In this document: positions 1-11,120 of the stretch, in pieces | Position numbering within the stretch: the stretch's first letter is position 1 | Layout of the letters: the number at the start of each line of letters is the position of its first letter | The notes under the pieces: generated by a model | What the model was told of the DNA's origin: nothing | Seen by the model: only the letters and a program-made list of their open reading frames with translations | Databases searched by the model: none | Source of the DNA: Aselliscus stoliczkanus | Lineage: Eukaryota; Chordata; Mammalia; Chiroptera; Hipposideridae | NCBI GenBank assembly: GCA_033961575.1 | Contig: CM066728.1 | Span: 105,600,852 to 105,664,851, forward strand | DNA: 64,000 nt | Reading direction: 5' to 3' | Translations under genes and position numbers: made by a program

Positions 1-2071
1 TGTGCAATTATTTCACCAATATGTCCACTAACTGGCTTAAATAATAGAATGCTTCATGAGTTTAGCATATTGTTGCAATTTGAAAACTGTGTTGAGATAC
101 ATAAGTGAGTTCTATAACTATGGATTCCGTCAGAGCAAACTTTATATGCTGAGCCTCCTCAGTGGGATGTATCAAATTTATATGTCAGTTTCACCTTCTC
201 TTTCCTATCCCTAATTGGAAAATATCTTCATAATTAAATCCAAAGCAACTATCCTTTCTGCCTTTAAGAAAATCTTTATATCGAATCTAGTTGTTACAGA
301 TTTGATAGAAATATTATTATACCAGTTCTTTAGAACTGCAGGGTACATTTTCAAGAACTTCTATTTCATTTGAAGAAAGAAAGATCCAAAGACAAGTTTG
401 TTCCCTTTAAAAAGGAATATCTTTATCAACTGTTTGAACTTGGTAAACAATAAAAAAGGCAAGCAAAAATCATTCTACTTTGCTTATTCTAGCAAACAGC
501 AAGTATAAATACATCTAAAAGGAAAACAAGTCAGTATTTTTGTTTACAATGAAAGCTGAAAGTGAGGTAAGCAAGTGAAGACATTTTTATGAGGAATAAA
601 TACACACCTGAGAGCTCAAAAAGGTGAAAATGAAAATGCAATCAGCTCTGTAATGAACTAATAGGTACAGCCGAGACTCTCGTGTTACTTTATGGGAAAT
701 AGCTAATGAGCAGAACAGAAGTTGCCAAAAAACAGGGTAGTCAGCACATTCCATAAACTCTTGCCTTTTAACAGGCATTATAAATAGCACATGGCTGTTT
801 CTTCATAATCAACATATTTTCCTTTTCCTATGGAAAAGGAATTGTTAATGTTTTCCTTTTTTTTTTTTTTTTTAACTTGAGGCATGATGGTAACAAGGAA
901 AGCTTAAAACTACATATTTTATACAGCATATTTGCATTGCTCTTATTATGGAATTTATGAGTTTCTATGACAGAACGCCTTTGTCCCTCCCAGGAGAATG
1001 ACACGTCTAAGAATTTCTTCACTAACATGTGTGGAAGTGGCACGTGTTGGCAGGACCAGGAAAGTAACATAAATCACTGGAGTTCATTGTCGGGCACACA
1101 AGGAGGGGTTACTCCATCAAAAGGGCACTTCTCTTGATGTAAGTCATTTGTGGGCATGTGAAAATAGAGACTGAACATTGCTGGATTATTGAGTTTTCAA
1201 AGTGGTATCCAGCTGTTTACTTAGGACCTTCTGACTTTTAACTGTTGACACCTCAGTTGGTGTAAAATATTGGGGAGGCTTGCTAAAATGTCTGTTTGCA
1301 GATTCCAGGAATAACTTACAATAGACACTACAGCATTTCCCCAGTGGTCCATCGAGAGCTAACCCCTTGGTTCTCTGAGAGACCCTAGGTGAGATGCTCA
1401 TGACCCAAACTGGACCAACCCCACTCTCTGTGGGGGAGTTGAAATACGATAAGAGATACTCAGATAACTACTTTGGGGATAAATCATCTTATAAAGGCAT
1501 CAACAAATACAGTAAGAAGGCACAAACACTGTAAGGAAGCATTGATTTCTAACACTCCTTCTGTCTTTTTAGGTGAGTTCCAGGAGTTCTGATAAATAAC
1601 TTTTCATAACTTTTCCCCCTCAGGTAGCCTGATCTGGGTTTTGTTGCTTCAGGGGAAAACAAAACAAAAACAAAACACAATCTACCACCTCCAACCAGTA
1701 AACATTAATTAAGATGTGAATTAGTCCTTTTCTTTCTATTTAACCCCTTTTCTCTACTCAAGTGATTAACAACCAGAAAAAAAGACTGGGCTTCTAGGGG
1801 TGTCTGAATGGGAGAGCAGTATTTTTTATTGTAAATGTAATTATGGGAGGCAGCTGTCACTGGTAGTTAGTGTTTAGTGTGGCATTTATTCAGGGGATGG
1901 AGTTTGCAAAAGTCTCAGGGACAGTAAACATGTTGCAATGAGAGGCACAGTTCTATGCATAAAGTTTTGTACCATTCAAACATCAAAAGAAACATTACTT
2001 TGTTTCTAGAAGATTCTAAGAGGGATGCCATGATAAACCTAATGTTAACAATGTGTTATTTTAAAATCCAA
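1..2071. other. AT-rich stretch with no recognised gene
   Basis: No splice-bordered reading frame, RNA gene or clear repeat was recognised here. A poly(T) run lies at about 858-874. The open frames present are short (81 codons or fewer), AT-driven and show no motif. Confidence 0.6.
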
Positions 2072-2219
2072 GGGCCAGCTGAGTGGCTCAGTTTGTTAAG
2101 AGCTTGCTCAAGAGTGCAAGCTGAGCTCTGAGCAACAGCAGTTTGATGCCCAGCCTGAGCTGAGCTGCCGCTGAGCTGCCAATAGGTGGCAGGATGGCTC
2201 AGCTAAAAAAATACAAAAC
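2072..2219 (+). mobile_element. tRNA-derived SINE, 'type II' (GGCTCAGTTGG head)
   Basis: The element begins GGGCCAGCTGAGTGGCTCAG, which contains a pol III A-box-like stretch, followed by a degraded B-box (CAGTTTGATGCCC for GGTTCGATGCC). A GAGCTG-rich 3' part ends ATGGCTCAGCT plus an A-rich tail. Target-site duplications AAAATCCAAG flank it at 2063-2072 and 2220-2229. It belongs with the copies at 11093, 17574, 46762 and 58185. The family is probably bat-specific. I cannot name the subfamily with certainty. Confidence 0.85.
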
Positions 2220-2229
2220 AAAATCCAAG

Positions 2230-3124
2230 ATGTATCTTTTCATTTGTCTCCACAAGCTTTATCTTTGTTCTTGAGTGTTCACAATATGCTGTAAGGAATA
2301 CTAAGTGGCCTGAAATACTTTTTTTAAAAAAGAAGGAAAAAAGAAAAAGAAAAGATATTCTTAAGACTCTTAAACCTAGATACTTTATTTCTCACTTATC
2401 CGTTTGCCATCTTTTACAGAATGAAATTCTCTATCACTTATCTTTCTATCCTATGGGATCACTGGAGAGAAACATGAAATGTCCTCACTCTATTATTTAT
2501 TTTTTGATTCCTCACTAAAAGAAAATCGAAATTTCCCCCCACATGGCTTCTACTTGTTATTTAAGTAGACAGGTAACCCATTTCCTGCTACAATAACATG
2601 AGTCCATTAGAGTCCATTCACACATGCACTTGTAGAAATTAATATATACACTTTTTTGGTTTATAATTCCATGGGAGCCTTGAGGGGTGTGCCAAAGTTG
2701 TAAGAAGCATGTTGTGTTTGGTAGGTTGCATTGTGTGAACTCACTGATGAAGCTGAGTAAAGCAATAATTGTCTGCCTTTCTCTTAGCCTCATGGAGTTC
2801 TCCTTCCTTATTCAAATTAAGCTCCTTTCTTCAATTCCTCCATCCCCCTCCACAACCATTTGTGGTTCGCAGCAGGCCTGGTGGATATGTTTATGCAACA
2901 CCTGCCATGTGTCAGAAAATGCCTCTGAATTCTAAGAGCTGCGGGTTTCCACAGTAGTGACATCATACACACAAAAAATTGAGGGAAGTATTTTTGATTG
3001 CGGGTGCAGAATATTTTATGCAATTAAAATTTGATGCCATGAGCTATTTTATAATTCTGTTCTTTTTCATAATTGTATTGTAAATGCTTGTTTATTTCCA
3101 CAACGGTAACCTCACTATATTGTG
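2230..3124. other. Unassigned stretch
   Basis: No gene is supported. Around 2810-2960 there is weak L2-like CT-rich sequence (CCTCCATCCCCCTCC), too diverged to call. Overlapping open frames of 60-80 codons at 2557-3023 occur on both strands without motifs. Confidence 0.5.
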
Positions 3125-3232
3125 AGCTGCCCTGAGCAATCAGTATCTCACAGCTTATATCTCCATGTCTAAGCAATTTGCCTGGCACATAGTAGGTACT
3201 TACTAAATGCTTATGAATAAACATGTGAAAAA
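3125..3232 (+). repeat. L2 LINE 3' end fragment
   Basis: The motif TTTGCCTGGCACATAGTAGG, followed by TACTTACTAAATGCTTATGAATAAA, is the characteristic L2 3' terminus (GCCTGGCACATAGTAGGTGCTCAATAAAT). This is ancient mammalian LINE debris without coding potential. Confidence 0.75.
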
Positions 3233-3348
3233 AATCCACAAATTATTGTTTAAATCGTTTCCCTCTGAGTCGCTGACTTCTCAAATTTTGTACTGTGTTT
3301 GGAGCACTAGGGAGTGACTATGTGCCTGGCAAAAGTAAGCATCACTAA

Positions 3349-3502
3349 AAGGAAGAAGGGAGGGGGCTGGGAGGGAGGAGAGAGGGAGGAGAGGAAGGAG
3401 GGGGGAGGGAGAGGGGAGGGAGGGAGGGGAGAGGGAGGGAGGAGGGGATGGAAGGACAGGGAGAAGGGAAGAGAGGGAGGGAGGAAAGGAAAGAAAGGAA
3501 AG
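3349..3502 (+). repeat. Polypurine (GGGAGG/GGAGA)n tract
   Basis: About 150 nt of almost uninterrupted purines on the + strand contain many runs of three or more G (for example GGGAGGGAGAGGGGAGGGAG). Such tracts can form triplex or G-quadruplex structures in vitro. The overlapping open frame (3314-3532) reads only Gly, Glu, Arg and Lys and is compositional. Confidence 0.9.
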
Positions 3503-3949
3503 TTGGTTGACTTGCCATGTTTATTTAGTTAATTAATTGGAACTTAATTGTTGAAGACAGTGCCCAGGGCACTCACTACATCTCATCTTCTTTAACCTGG
3601 CAGTGGAGAGCTACAACTGGGCTGTGCTGAATGCGTACAGGGATATTCATTTCTTAAAGGCAGGATGATGTGGTGCTAACTTGGTGTGAAATTCTAAAAA
3701 TATGTCTAAGTGGAAACCTGAGTCAAGCCCAGAATTGTATGAACACAGTTTACAAGAGACTCCAACACTTCTCACCAGAATCATAAATGTGACATGCCCA
3801 CTTCGATTATGAGTTACTGTTTTTTGCTGAAAGACATCTCTAATGAAAGATATGGCTAGGAGCTGGAAAGCCACAGGTGGTTCGGACACAGATAAAACTG
3901 GGCTGCTTCCTGATTTCATCATTCCAGAAAATCTTAGTGTTAAAGAGCT
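3503..3949. other. Unassigned stretch
   Basis: No recognised repeat or gene. A 91-codon minus-strand open frame at 3647-3922 has no motif and no splice or promoter context. Confidence 0.5.
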
Positions 3950-4070
3950 TCAGGTTACTCATTTTTCAATATACTATTAATTATAATATCTATCTTAAGG
4001 GATTGAAAAATGCTTTGCCAAGTGGTTGACACACAGTAGGTGCTCAAATACATTAATTCCCTTCCTCCAT
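3950..4070 (+). repeat. MIR/L2-type 3' end fragment
   Basis: The sequence runs through an AT-rich block to GACACACAGTAGGTGCTCAA, followed by ATACATTAAT. This matches the shared MIR/L2 3' end (CACATAGTAGGTGCTCAATAAAT). MIR is favoured by the preceding ATTATAATATCTATCTTAAGG, which resembles its AATAATAGTACCTACCTCA region. Confidence 0.6.
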
Positions 4071-4089
4071 TGAAATCAGGACAGAACCT

Positions 4090-4205
4090 GCCTATCCAAC
4101 TCCTATATATTTTTTAATTCAACAAACATTTGTTAAGGTCCACTGATAGGTATTATAGGAGATACAGGGATGAAACAGATAATGGCTCTAGCCTTCTGGA
4201 AACTT
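4090..4205 (+). repeat. Ancient interspersed repeat fragment (family not named)
   Basis: The string TTCAACAAACATTTGTTAAGG, then AGGAGATACAGGGATGAAACAG and a GCTCTAGCCTTCTGGAAACTTA-like end, matches a common mammalian repeat motif (TTCAACAAATATTTATTGAGC ... GGGGATACAGCAGTGAACAA). I recognise the motif but am not sure of the family. Confidence 0.45.
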
Positions 4206-4358
4206 AACAACTTGAGTTCAAGACCCAATCACATCATATATAGCTTAGAGAGAAGGTGATGAGTGCGATGTTAAAGTTCAAGTAATATGATGTCGCCACA
4301 CAGTGGAGAGTGAGATTAATCTGAGCTAGATGCACCTCCAAAGGTTCCCTTGGGGAAA

Positions 4359-4360
<2 letters not shown>

Positions 4361-4402
<42 letters not shown>
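4361..4402 (+). repeat. (CA)21 microsatellite
   Basis: Perfect CA dinucleotide run of about 42 bp. Confidence 0.98.
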
Positions 4403-4403
<1 letters not shown>

Positions 4404-4654
4404 CCTAAATCTTTGCATCTCATGTTGAGCCTTCCCTGGCCAGTGTAAACACTAGAGAAATATCTTCTTTTTACTTTATTGTTTCGCGCATGATAGTGTT
4501 AACTCACTTATTGGATTAAGAAAAAAAATCTTGAAGTTAATGACTTTCCTCACAGTGGTAAGGCTAGTAGAGTTGAGTTCCACCATGCTGTAATAATAAG
4601 TGGGGGGAAATCCAAATTGGTTTGAAATGAAAAGACCAGAAATATGTGACATTG

Positions 4655-4790
4655 TTCATTCTCAGGATGTTTTTATCTGTAAAATGTACTCATTTCACTA
4701 ATTCCAAGGGTTGGTATGATGATTGAACAAAATAGTATCTACAGGACAGCATCTTAACTGCTAAAAACTATAGAAATGGAGGTTATTTTT
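4655..4790 (+). repeat. MIR SINE, 3' half
   Basis: TTTTATCTGTAAAATGTACTC, then AAGGGTTGGTATGATGATTGAA and GACAGCATCTTAACTGC, follow the order of the MIR consensus (TCATCTGTAAAATGGGGATAA ... GGTTGTTGTGAGGATTAAATGA). Confidence 0.65.
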
Positions 4791-4799
4791 ACTATAAGT

Positions 4800-6005
4800 G
4801 GAACTCAACTCATAACTGTTGGTTGATTAAAATTTGTAGTTATATGGCTTAGAAAATTCTCTAAATGAATCACTGAGATGTTTCATTGATGGAATCTAAA
4901 TGAATTGTTAACTTCCAATTTAAAATTAGTCAACCATGCCAGTAATATATCCAGACAATTCCTAGAGCGTATTGGAAATATTAATATTTTCATTGTTACA
5001 GTGTTATCTCAACTTTTGCTGTAGTAAAATGATGCAAAGCTTCAGTAGAATAAGAATGACAATCATATCTTAAACTCCATAGAGAAAACTAAACTGAAAA
5101 TTTTGAGAATGCAAGTTTTTATCTCGCCAAAGTTAACTGTAATACAGATTTTAGGGCACTGGCCTTGTAAATACACAGAATCACATTTGTTTCATATTGT
5201 TCCCATCATTTCCCTTAAGAAACCATACTTATAGTTACTTCAGTTGGAAAACTTAGAATATATATCTTTAAGAATAATCTAGTTTATCAATTGCGTTTCC
5301 ATTGATTTGATATTTTCACTTAATTTTAACAAAGGCAAACTTTACTTGAATATCAATCCACAGAAAAGCAAAAGGTGAGATTTAATTTAAAAGGAGGGGT
5401 GCGTATTATGAGGACAATGCACACTTGAGACCCACAACAGGTGCATTTGGAATCTAGGTCTAATCCACTAGACTATCTTATCTTGTATATTACATGATTA
5501 CCCTGGTTTTAATTGCTTTATCATGAAAATGAAGCTTACTAATGCCGTCTGTATATGAAAATTTCAAGGGTCAATGATACTCTGTATTTAAAATTACATT
5601 TTACATGTTTATTGAACAGTATTATGTATAATTGAGACAATAAATTTTCAAGTTCCTTAAAAGTTTTCTTTCACATACTATTTCTGGCCAAGAAAACTAC
5701 TTAAGCCTATATTTCAATTTGCCACTTACAAAATATTTATTCATTAAGACCTACTACAAAAGCCATATTGACAAGCAATAAAATTAGGTTTCAATTTTTT
5801 TTTTTTTTTTTGAATGTCACTCTGGGCCCAATAGGAGTCTCTGCTATCTCATAGCTATCAATTAACAATTAATTCATAGTTTTTGAACTATTTCAGTGTT
5901 CTTTCATAGTTAGTTTCCAATTTTTAAATCTCAAAGGAAATGCCAAGTGGGTAACTAAATGGATGACTGAATGAGAAACAAGTAAGAGGACCCTTAGTGA
6001 GAAAT
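4800..6005. other. AT-rich stretch with no recognised gene
   Basis: No open frame of interest. A poly(T) run is present at about 5793-5811. Much of the block may be old L1 or unique DNA, which I could not resolve by eye. Confidence 0.5.
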
Positions 6006-6160
6006 GCAGAGACCCCTGCTTGTGGTCTCAGCTCCAGCCTCAGCTCTCACTCAATACACAGGAAACTCCAGGGACAGCCACCCACCCTCTTCTGGGAAAC
6101 TGTTTTCAGAAAAATGAGCTAGATGAACTAGACGATCTCCACATTTTGACAGAGCTCAAA
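6006..6160 (+). repeat. MIR3-like SINE fragment
   Basis: The order GGTCTCAGCTCCAGCCTCAGC, then TCTGGGAAACTGTTTTCAG, AAAATGAGCTAGATGAACTAG and ACGATCTCC resembles MIR3 (GGGCCTCAGTTTCCTCATCTG, AAAATGAGGGGGTTGGACTAG, ATGATCTC). Confidence 0.55.
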
Positions 6161-6164
6161 AACA

Positions 6165-7243
6165 CATTTCTTTAATTAATGGAGAAGGACTAATAGTAAG
6201 GAGAGCCTTCATTTATAAAATATAATGCAGCAGTAACAAGTCCCAAGCATTCACAATCAATTAATATAAAAATTAGCAGTTTAATTGTTTGGCGCTCAAC
6301 ATTACATCAATAATTAACAACAACAACAAAAAAAAAACAGTTATCAGTAGTATTCACTTGAAAATGGAATCCCAACTAGCATTTGAATTCTAAATAAATC
6401 TTCCTTATTTTTAGAATACCTAAGCAGGGTCTGAACTAAAGGATTGGAATTCACTTAATCTCTGCCTAGCCAAATTTTCACATCTTCCAAGATGCAGTGT
6501 AACTGCCTCACTTCCACAAATCAAATGGTTTCCCTTAAAATTCTACTATACTTTTCATCATTTAACAATTCATAGCATACTTTCTTGTATTTGTCTCTAA
6601 TTGCCTTCTTTAAAGACTTCAATGATAGTAGAAATCACTGAGATGATAAGAAACTTGAAGTTTAAATTAGTTACATTGTTCTTAATCAAAGTAGCATAAG
6701 AGAATTTATCTAGTGGAGAGAGACAACATGCTAATTCCTGCAAGGATAGTTTTTAAAATGTAAATATCTGAAACCAAGTATGTGATTCTTTCCTTTCAAG
6801 TCATGAAACACAAGATGTAGAAAATAACACTGTACAGATGCTAGTGAAAAGCTGTCACCCAGTTGGTTCCCCTGAGTTTTTCTCACATATAAATTCTACT
6901 TTTTGTATATCTAAGTGCAATAAACTTTGTGTGTTAAAGAGTTTGTCTGTGTTGTGTATGCACCTACTTAACTTATACAAATAGAAACATAAATATTTAA
7001 AAAACAAGAAAACAATATCAAAAAAATAGAAAACTACATCCTAGGCCCCAATAACAAAAAAGATAGAAGCCATGGAGTAAACGCCTCATGAATATTCTAC
7101 TAATCTCTGCAATTGTGAAATAAGGTTTCTAACCAACAACACTGACCCCAAGTTATTGCAAACTCTTAAAGATTTCTAGAGAAAATCAGACCAATAAATT
7201 TTATTTGGGTTATTTTCTTATGTCTGTGAATTAAGTACGGTAT
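6165..7243. other. AT-rich stretch with no recognised gene
   Basis: Homopolymer-rich AT sequence. The segment 6170-6310 has several AATTAA motifs and no repeat signature. No gene is supported. Confidence 0.5.
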
Positions 7244-7575
7244 TTGCCCAGGTCCTACCTACTATGTGCTCGAGAATTCTCTTCACACCGCACTGCCCAC
7301 AGATGCCTGCTGCTCGGGGTTACATTGCCGAACCAACCTCCTGTCTCCTTGCCTCTCTCTGCTCCTCTCCAACATACATATCAAAAACAGGGATCTTTAC
7401 AAAATCCAAAATTGATCATTCAAATTTCTTGCTGACCAGACTTCAGATATCATCAAGATGAAGTAAAATGTTCTCAACACTTCTTGCAAACCCTTCCCCT
7501 CACCCCAACCACTTAACCTTCTCTCTTCACACTCACACCCTAAGCTCTAGCCACATAGCTACATACGCGTATTAT
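7244..7575 (+). repeat. L2 LINE fragment
   Basis: The C/T-rich + strand order includes TGATCATTCAAATTTCTTGC, ATGAAGTAAAATGTTCTCAAC, and later CTTCTCTCTTCACACTCAC and CTAAGCTCTAGCCACATAG. This parallels the L2 3' region (CTGATCATGTCACTCCCCTGC, AGGATAAAGTCCAAACTCC, GCTCCAGCCACACTGGC). The overlapping 63- to 65-codon frames are not genes. Confidence 0.6.
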
Positions 7576-7579
7576 TTCC

Positions 7580-7769
7580 TTAACACAAATTGTTTCTCAC
7601 ACACTGGCCTCTGTATATATACTTTGCTCTAAGAAAGTAGCTATGATTCTCTCTATTATTAAGCTGCATTGGGTTTTTTGTTGTTTTGTTTTGTCTTTTA
7701 ATCACAAAGCCTGCTGGATCTTGTCTCATTGCTTCTCTCCTCAATGGATATGATCCTATATTTTTTCTC
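7580..7769. other. Unassigned stretch
   Basis: T-rich sequence leading into the L1 fragment, containing TTGTTGTTTTGTTTTG. No gene is seen. Confidence 0.4.
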
Positions 7770-8705
7770 CTTAGATCTATTAGTCCAGTAGATTGCACTT
7801 TTGGATTTCCTAATATTGAAACCAGCCTTGTATCCCTGAAATAAATCTCATTTAGTCATGATGTCTTGCATATTAAATGAACTGCTGAATTCTGTTTGCT
7901 AGTATTTTAACGAAAGACTTCTGCATTAATATTTATAATTAATATCAGCCTGCAGCTTTTCTGTTTAGTGTAAGCTTTATTGGGTTTAAGGATCCAAGTT
8001 ATTCTCGTTTCATGAATCAAATTTAGGTATTTTCCTTCTTAGTCTGTAATCTGGGACAACTATGCTGCATTACAATTATTTGATATTTGCTACATTTTTT
8101 CCATGACTTTGTCTAGGCCTGGAATTTTTTATGGGAAAGCTCTGAAACTACTTCCTTTCTTTATGCATTAAGTTCTTTCTCTATTTCTTCTATGAAAATA
8201 GTCTGTTTCTTTCTGGGGTTTAGATTTTTAATTTTCTTTACTTAACCATTTTTTTGTTTGTTTATTGTTTTTTACTATTTTGTTGATTTTCGTTAAACAA
8301 CTAGCTTATGGGTTTATTAGTTCCACTGCATTTTTTTTTCTATTTTTCCAATGGGTTAAAGGATTGCAATTTGCTAAATAGAACTTAACTGTTCTCCCCC
8401 CCTGAAAAAAAGAGGTGATGGATGGATGTTAATTAACTCATGGGAGGAAGCCTTTCACAATGTATCTCAAATAATCAAGTTGTATACTTCAAATATAATT
8501 TTATTTGTCAACTATACCTCATTAAAGCTGAAAAAAATTCTGTTTTGCTTCTATTAGTACCTTTTATCTGCTTTATTTTGGTTTCCTTTGGTACTTATTT
8601 TCTAGCATTTTGAGTTGAGTGTGTTACTCATGCATAAAATTTTTATTAATATAGGTACCTATTTCTATAACTTTTCTTTGGAAATATTGCAACTGTGAAC
8701 CCTAA
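7770..8705 (-). mobile_element. Old L1 ORF2 fragment, interrupted
   Basis: The + strand carries the reverse complement of L1 reverse-transcriptase sequence. TTTCCTAATATTGAAACCAGC, then CTTGTATCCCTGAAATAAATC, GAACTGCTGAATTCTGTTTGC and TAGTATTTTAACG follow the order of the L1 ORF2 antisense. AACAACTAGCTTATGGGTTTA (8299) and TCTATTAGTACC continue upstream in ORF2. It is broken by many stops and by a second L1 3' end at 8392-8540, so it is a dead copy. Confidence 0.75.
8392..8540 (+). mobile_element. L1 3' UTR end inserted into another L1
   Basis: GAGGTGATGGATGGATGTTA, TTTCACAATGTATCTCAAATA, ATTTGTCAACTATACCTCATT and AAAGCTGAAAAAA form the classical end of old mammalian L1 3' UTRs (GAGGTGATGGATGTGTTAATT ... 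TCAATTATACCTCAATAAAGCTG). It lies in the opposite orientation to the surrounding L1. Confidence 0.8.
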
Positions 8706-8926
8706 CTTTGGAGGGTGTCAGTCCACTATTTATTTTGGGGAAAAAAATCCTTAATTTTGTGTATTCTTCTCTCTTCAACCCAAGCTTGTTTGTATTATTA
8801 TTCATTTTTTAAAATGAATTTGTGTATGTGTGTGTGTATAATTTCTATGGTAAATTATAAATGTTCCATGTGCAATTTTTTAAAGTATATTCTATATCAC
8901 TGGGGTTCAATTTATACATGTATGTA

Positions 8927-9154
8927 CAGAGGTGCCAAAAAAATGTGTACAAGTGGACACTTTGGTCAGTGTTGCTCAAGCAGTAGTTCGCATAATCAAA
9001 AGTGTCTGGAACCTGATGGCAACCACTTTGAGCACCTTGTAATTGCAGAAGTGACATGTAACTTATATTCATCTTTTGTTATTGGTATATATTCAGTATT
9101 ACAATTTTAATAGTTTTCCTTTCTTAAAATGTGTATGCATTTTTTGGCACCCTC
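8927..9154 (+). mobile_element. Mariner-type MITE with transposase C-terminal remnant
   Basis: The ends are inverted: AGAGGTGCCAAAAAAATGTG at the left, and at the right TTTTTTGGCACCCTC (reverse complement GAGGGTGCCAAAAAA). TA lies on both sides. Inside, 9003-9041 reads CLEPDGNHFEHL in one frame, a mariner transposase C-terminal signature (consensus-like ...GxHFEHL). The rest of the transposase is missing, so this is a non-autonomous deletion derivative. A shorter relative lies at 61230-61358 in the opposite orientation. Confidence 0.85.
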
Positions 9155-9178
9155 TATGTAAGCATATATATAACATGT

Positions 9179-9262
9179 ACTAAATATATATATAATATAT
9201 ATATTATATATATTACATATTATATATTATTATATTATATATTACACATATATATGTATCAT
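9179..9262. repeat. (TA)n-rich, self-complementary tract
   Basis: Alternating TATATA, ATATTA and ATTATA blocks over about 80 bp, able to extrude cruciforms. Confidence 0.9.
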
Positions 9263-9374
9263 TTCCTATTTCCAATGCTACCACCTCAGTTCATGCCACA
9301 TCACACACCACCTGATTACTTAAAAGTTCTCCCTGCTCTGCCCTTACCCTCCCTGTGGTATTTTCTTTCTTTCT

Positions 9375-9482
9375 TCTGTTTTAATTAGTTTCAGGTGTAC
9401 AAAACAATGTACTAGTTAGACGTTTACACCCCTCACAAGGTGATAACCTCCCTCCCCCAATCTAGTACCTGTGTATTTTCTT
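9375..9482 (-). repeat. L1-related fragment
   Basis: TTAGTTTCAGGTGTACAAAAC, GTTAGACGTTTACACC, CAAGGTGATAACC and AATCTAGTACCTG match a common L1-derived antisense segment (TTAGTTTCAGGTGTACAACAT ... TTAGACATTTATATA ... AAGTCTAGTACC). Confidence 0.6.
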
Positions 9483-9559
9483 AACACATCAGCTGGAAAG
9501 ATCTCTTTAAGATGTCAGTGAAATGTGCCCCTGAGTTACCCCCCGAGTTTTTATTTGCT

Positions 9560-9995
9560 TTCTGGGGACATCTCTGACCTCCTCTTCCAGTAACCGTCCT
9601 CTTGCTCACTGTACTCCATCCACACATAAAACTCCCATTATGTTCCTAATTTAAGACCAGCTATTTCTTTCACCTGAATTATTCTGCACACAGGTAGCCA
9701 CGTGGTTAAATCCCTCCCCTCCTTCCAATACTCATTCAAATGTTACTTTTTTAGTAAGGCTTATCCACGTCACTCTAGTTAAACAGGTTCATGTTCCTTC
9801 CTCCAATTCCACTGCACTCACGTTCCGCTTACGTTGCTCTATGTCTCCTTTTTTCATTATTATTTCACCGAGTAACACACCAGATTGTCTGCACATTTAT
9901 TATGAATAATGTTCTTTGTTTGTTGCTTCTGTTCACTCCCAGCTGCTAAAATTCAAGCTCCTTTAGAACAAGGATGCTAGGCCATAATTGACAGT
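9560..9995 (+). repeat. L2 LINE 3' region
   Basis: AATACTCATTCAAATGTTACT, then AGTAAGGCTTATCCACGTCAC, CACATTTATTATGAATAATG and TCAAGCTCCTTTAGAACAAGG follow L2 consensus order (CTCAAATGTCACCTCCTCAGAGAGGCCTTCCC ... AAGCTCCATGAGGGCAGGGAC). Confidence 0.7.
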
Positions 9996-10700
9996 CAGGA
10001 AAAAAAAACGCTGAGTAATCCAGAGCAATGAATTTCATATGCAAGTACTGTGTTAAAGAAAGCAAATATCCATGCAAAAGTTAAGTCAGTTATAATCACT
10101 GTCAGATATGAATATAAAGGTATCAATCAACATTCTTGAGTGAGGAGGGGAAGCTTTCTAGCAGTAAGAAAATGTGCATGGGAACCCAATTTTCAGAACA
10201 AATGGCTCCCAGAATAAAGACTGAAAGCAGATAACAGTAGTTCAAATTATTCCATAGTCAACAGTAATTCCAACTCAGGATGAACCTGAGTTGATTTCCA
10301 TGAAAAAGATGCTTCTGTTTTAGAAGGTAAGTTTCAAAATTCAGGTCTGTGGGAAGGCTTTAATTTTCATACCTTCAGGAAGTTTTTATAGTTAATTGTT
10401 TATTTCAGATTTTGAGGCATGTAAGCTCAGTTTTGCCTACTTTTTGGGCTTCTACAGCCAAAATGTGTGATGAGGCTGAGGGCCTGATTGTAGATTGATT
10501 TTCCAGAACCTTGTAGCAGCCATCCACTATGGCACAGATTTTATTAAATATATTTTAATTCAGAACCATTAATTTGATTGTCTGTTCTATTTTTCCTACT
10601 TTATTCACTAGGACAACCTATGATATTGACAAATATATAATGGTATCCTGTGGTATGGTTAACAAAACTAGAACCATAAAATATTCAACCCAGAGGCTTT
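9996..10700. other. Unassigned stretch
   Basis: No repeat or gene recognised. The sequence is moderately AT-rich. Confidence 0.5.
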
Positions 10701-10713
10701 AAAAGCATCTAGA

Positions 10714-10815
10714 GGGCCGGCCGAGTGGCGCAGTGGTTAAGAAGTGGATTAGGATGCCAGCAGCCCCAGTTCGGATCCCATATATGAGGGCCAGTGACAG
10801 TGCCCTGAAAAAAAA
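10714..10815 (+). mobile_element. tRNA-derived SINE, short 'type I' (GTGGCGCAGTGG head)
   Basis: GGGCCGGCCGAGTGGCGCAG begins the element. A-box TGGCGCAGTGG and a B-box-like GTTCGGATCCC are visible. The body ends AGTGACAGTGCCCTG plus an A tail. Perfect 14-bp duplications AAAAGCATCTAGAG lie at 10701-10714 and 10816-10829, so the insertion is comparatively young. Confidence 0.9.
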
Positions 10816-11087
10816 AAAAGCATCTAGAGTCATTTACTCACCACGTTTTTCTGCACAACATAACTTTGTTGTCCTTTTCTTGTCATCTATCCCAAGCTGG
10901 AAACCAGAATCTCCAAGTTCATTGATGTACCTGCCAAGAAACAGCATTCTCTGTTACCCATGAGGCTGGATTCCCAGAGCAGCGACAGACCCTATCATAG
11001 GAGGAGTTTACAGACATAATCTCCATGCATGGAACATAGCCTTTATTTCCTTATTTGTGCAATGTCATGTTTAATCAAATGGCATTT

Positions 11088-11092
<5 letters not shown>

Positions 11093-11120
<28 letters not shown>

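Noticed and set aside
8715..9110. 131-codon frame on +
   Set aside because: It starts in L1 sequence, crosses unrelated AT-rich DNA and ends in the mariner MITE. Only the short CLEPDGNHFEHL piece has meaning, as a transposase remnant.
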